The translations under genes and the position numbers were made by a program. This document shows, one piece after another, positions 63,330 to 64,000 of a stretch of DNA of 64,000 bases (positions are counted from its first letter, which is position 1; each line of letters begins with the position of its first letter). The stretch spans positions 382,001 through 446,000 of the forward strand of contig NZ_JAUCBS010000002.1 of assembly GCF_034676705.1 (NCBI RefSeq), given 5' to 3'. The notes beneath the pieces are model-generated. The model did not search any database, was not told the DNA's origin, and was given only the letters and a program-made list of their open reading frames with translations. The stretch comes from Gemmobacter sp. GTDB taxonomy: Bacteria > Pseudomonadota > Alphaproteobacteria > Rhodobacterales > Rhodobacteraceae.

Positions 63330-64000
63330 TTACCCCGCCTGCCAGCCCGAGATCCGCCCACCTTCGGCGGCCAGCCGGCGCAGCAGGGGCGAAACGGTCC
63401 AGTCGCCATGATCGTTGCCCAGCACCTGCGCATAATGGTCCAGCCGGGCAACGATACGGTCCAGCCCGATTTCATCGGCCATGAACAGCGGCCCGCCGCG
63501 CCAGGCCGGGAAGCCGTAGCCGGCGGTCCAGACCACATCCACGTCGCTGCCGCGCAGGGCGATGCCTTCGTCCAGGATCTTCGCCGCCTCGTTCACCATG
63601 GGGAACAGCAGGCGTTCCAGGATTTCCTGATCGCTCACATCCTTGCGCCGGGCAATGCCCAGCCCGGCCGCCAGCCCGGCCACCATCTCGGCCTGCGCCG
63701 GATTGTCCAGCGCATCGCGCCCCTGATAGCGGTAATAGCCCTGCCCGGTCTTTTGCCCGTGCAACCCTTCGGCAAACATGGTGCGGCAGACGATGCGGTA
63801 GCCAGGGTGCTGCGGGCCTTCGCCACCGGCGATCCATTCGATCACCGTGCGCGCGCCCACATCGACGCCGGCCATGTCCAGCATGCGGTTCGGCCCCATG
63901 GCCATGCCCAGATACGCCGGGTTTTCCACCACCCCGTCGATGCGCGCCGGGCTCAGCCCCTCCAGCTGCATCGCCTCGGCCTCGCGCATGTAGACTTCGG
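63330..64000 (-). CDS. 3-hydroxyacyl-CoA dehydrogenase, C-terminal part (runs off the window)
   Basis: About 223 codons seen; the frame is open to 64000, so the N-terminus lies outside. Visible: 3HCDH C-terminal domains typical of FadB/FadJ or PaaH-like proteins ('AYLGMAMGPNRMLDMAGVDV', 'GQKTGQGYYRYQGRD', 'MVNEAAKILDEGIALRGSDV', 'GYGFPAWRGGPLFMADEIGL'). The long C-terminal repeat suggests a multifunctional FadJ-like enzyme whose hydratase and NAD domains are upstream. Fits beta-oxidation of the products of the nearby cluster. Confidence 0.9.
   Translation of the reverse strand, partial: EVYMREAEAMQLEGLSPARIDGVVENPAYLGMAMGPNRMLDMAGVDVGARTVIEWIAGGEGPQHPGYRIVCRTMFAEGLHGQKTGQGYYRYQGRDALDNPAQAEMVAGLAAGLGIARRKDVSDQEILERLLFPMVNEAAKILDEGIALRGSDVDVVWTAGYGFPAWRGGPLFMADEIGLDRIVARLDHYAQVLGNDHGDWTVSPLLRRLAAEGGRISGWQAG

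Overview
The window looks like chromosomal DNA of a Rhodobacteraceae-type alphaproteobacterium. GC content is high with dense, overlapping genes. Family hallmarks include a MipZ division-site ATPase, a bcsN-bcsA-bcsB-bcsZ cellulose operon, a rimP-nusA-(YlxR)-infB transcription/translation operon and a PCuAC/Sco copper cluster. This assignment is inferred from gene content and order, not from a database search.

Layout. 1-3.9 kb: a sulfatase cut by the left edge, a glutamate-mutase-like cobalamin-binding protein and a true formylglycine-generating enzyme, in one operon. 3.9-10.9 kb: housekeeping genes (coaBC, truB, rplS, rpmE), two serine-hydrolase-like proteins, a Nudix protein and a Kef-type antiporter. 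11.1-13.7 kb: a GAF/Fis-type regulator and its probable target, an aldehyde dehydrogenase. 13.7-16.7 kb: a phospholipase-D-like gene destroyed by an IS5-family element that is itself interrupted by an IS256-family element with a perfect 9-bp target duplication. 16.8-22.8 kb: an ABC exporter, mipZ and a large modular RTX protein. 22.9-30.7 kb: infB, YlxR/L7Ae, nusA, rimP, mtaB and dapF on the minus strand, with an intrinsic terminator in the rimP leader. 30.8-32.8 kb: tRNA-Lys, a FadR-type regulator and a receiver protein carrying a decayed kinase ATPase domain.

32.8-47.4 kb is a cyclic-di-GMP and cell-surface block. It holds a GAF-GGDEF diguanylate cyclase, a lipoprotein/outer-membrane-barrel gene pair, the cellulose genes (bcsN, bcsA with PilZ, bcsB, bcsZ and a TPR protein), an EAL phosphodiesterase just upstream of bcsN and a 7TM-PAS hybrid-type histidine kinase. 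47.4-51.1 kb is a copper-delivery operon (YcnI, CopC-CopD fusion, PCuAC, Sco) likely serving cytochrome oxidase assembly.

51.2-64 kb is a catabolic region. It holds a covalent-flavin amine oxidase, then an acyl-CoA dehydrogenase and an aminoglycoside-phosphotransferase-like kinase transcribed divergently around a GntR-type operator. These two resemble the split halves of ACAD10/11 or LvaC/LvaA, which process 4-hydroxyacyl-CoAs. GntR and AraC regulators, an SDR, a two-subunit biotin-dependent acyl-CoA carboxylase, an enoyl-CoA hydratase, a GST, a BKACE-family enzyme and the C-terminal part of a 3-hydroxyacyl-CoA dehydrogenase follow. Together they suggest oxidation of a branched or hydroxylated carboxylic acid whose identity cannot be read from sequence.
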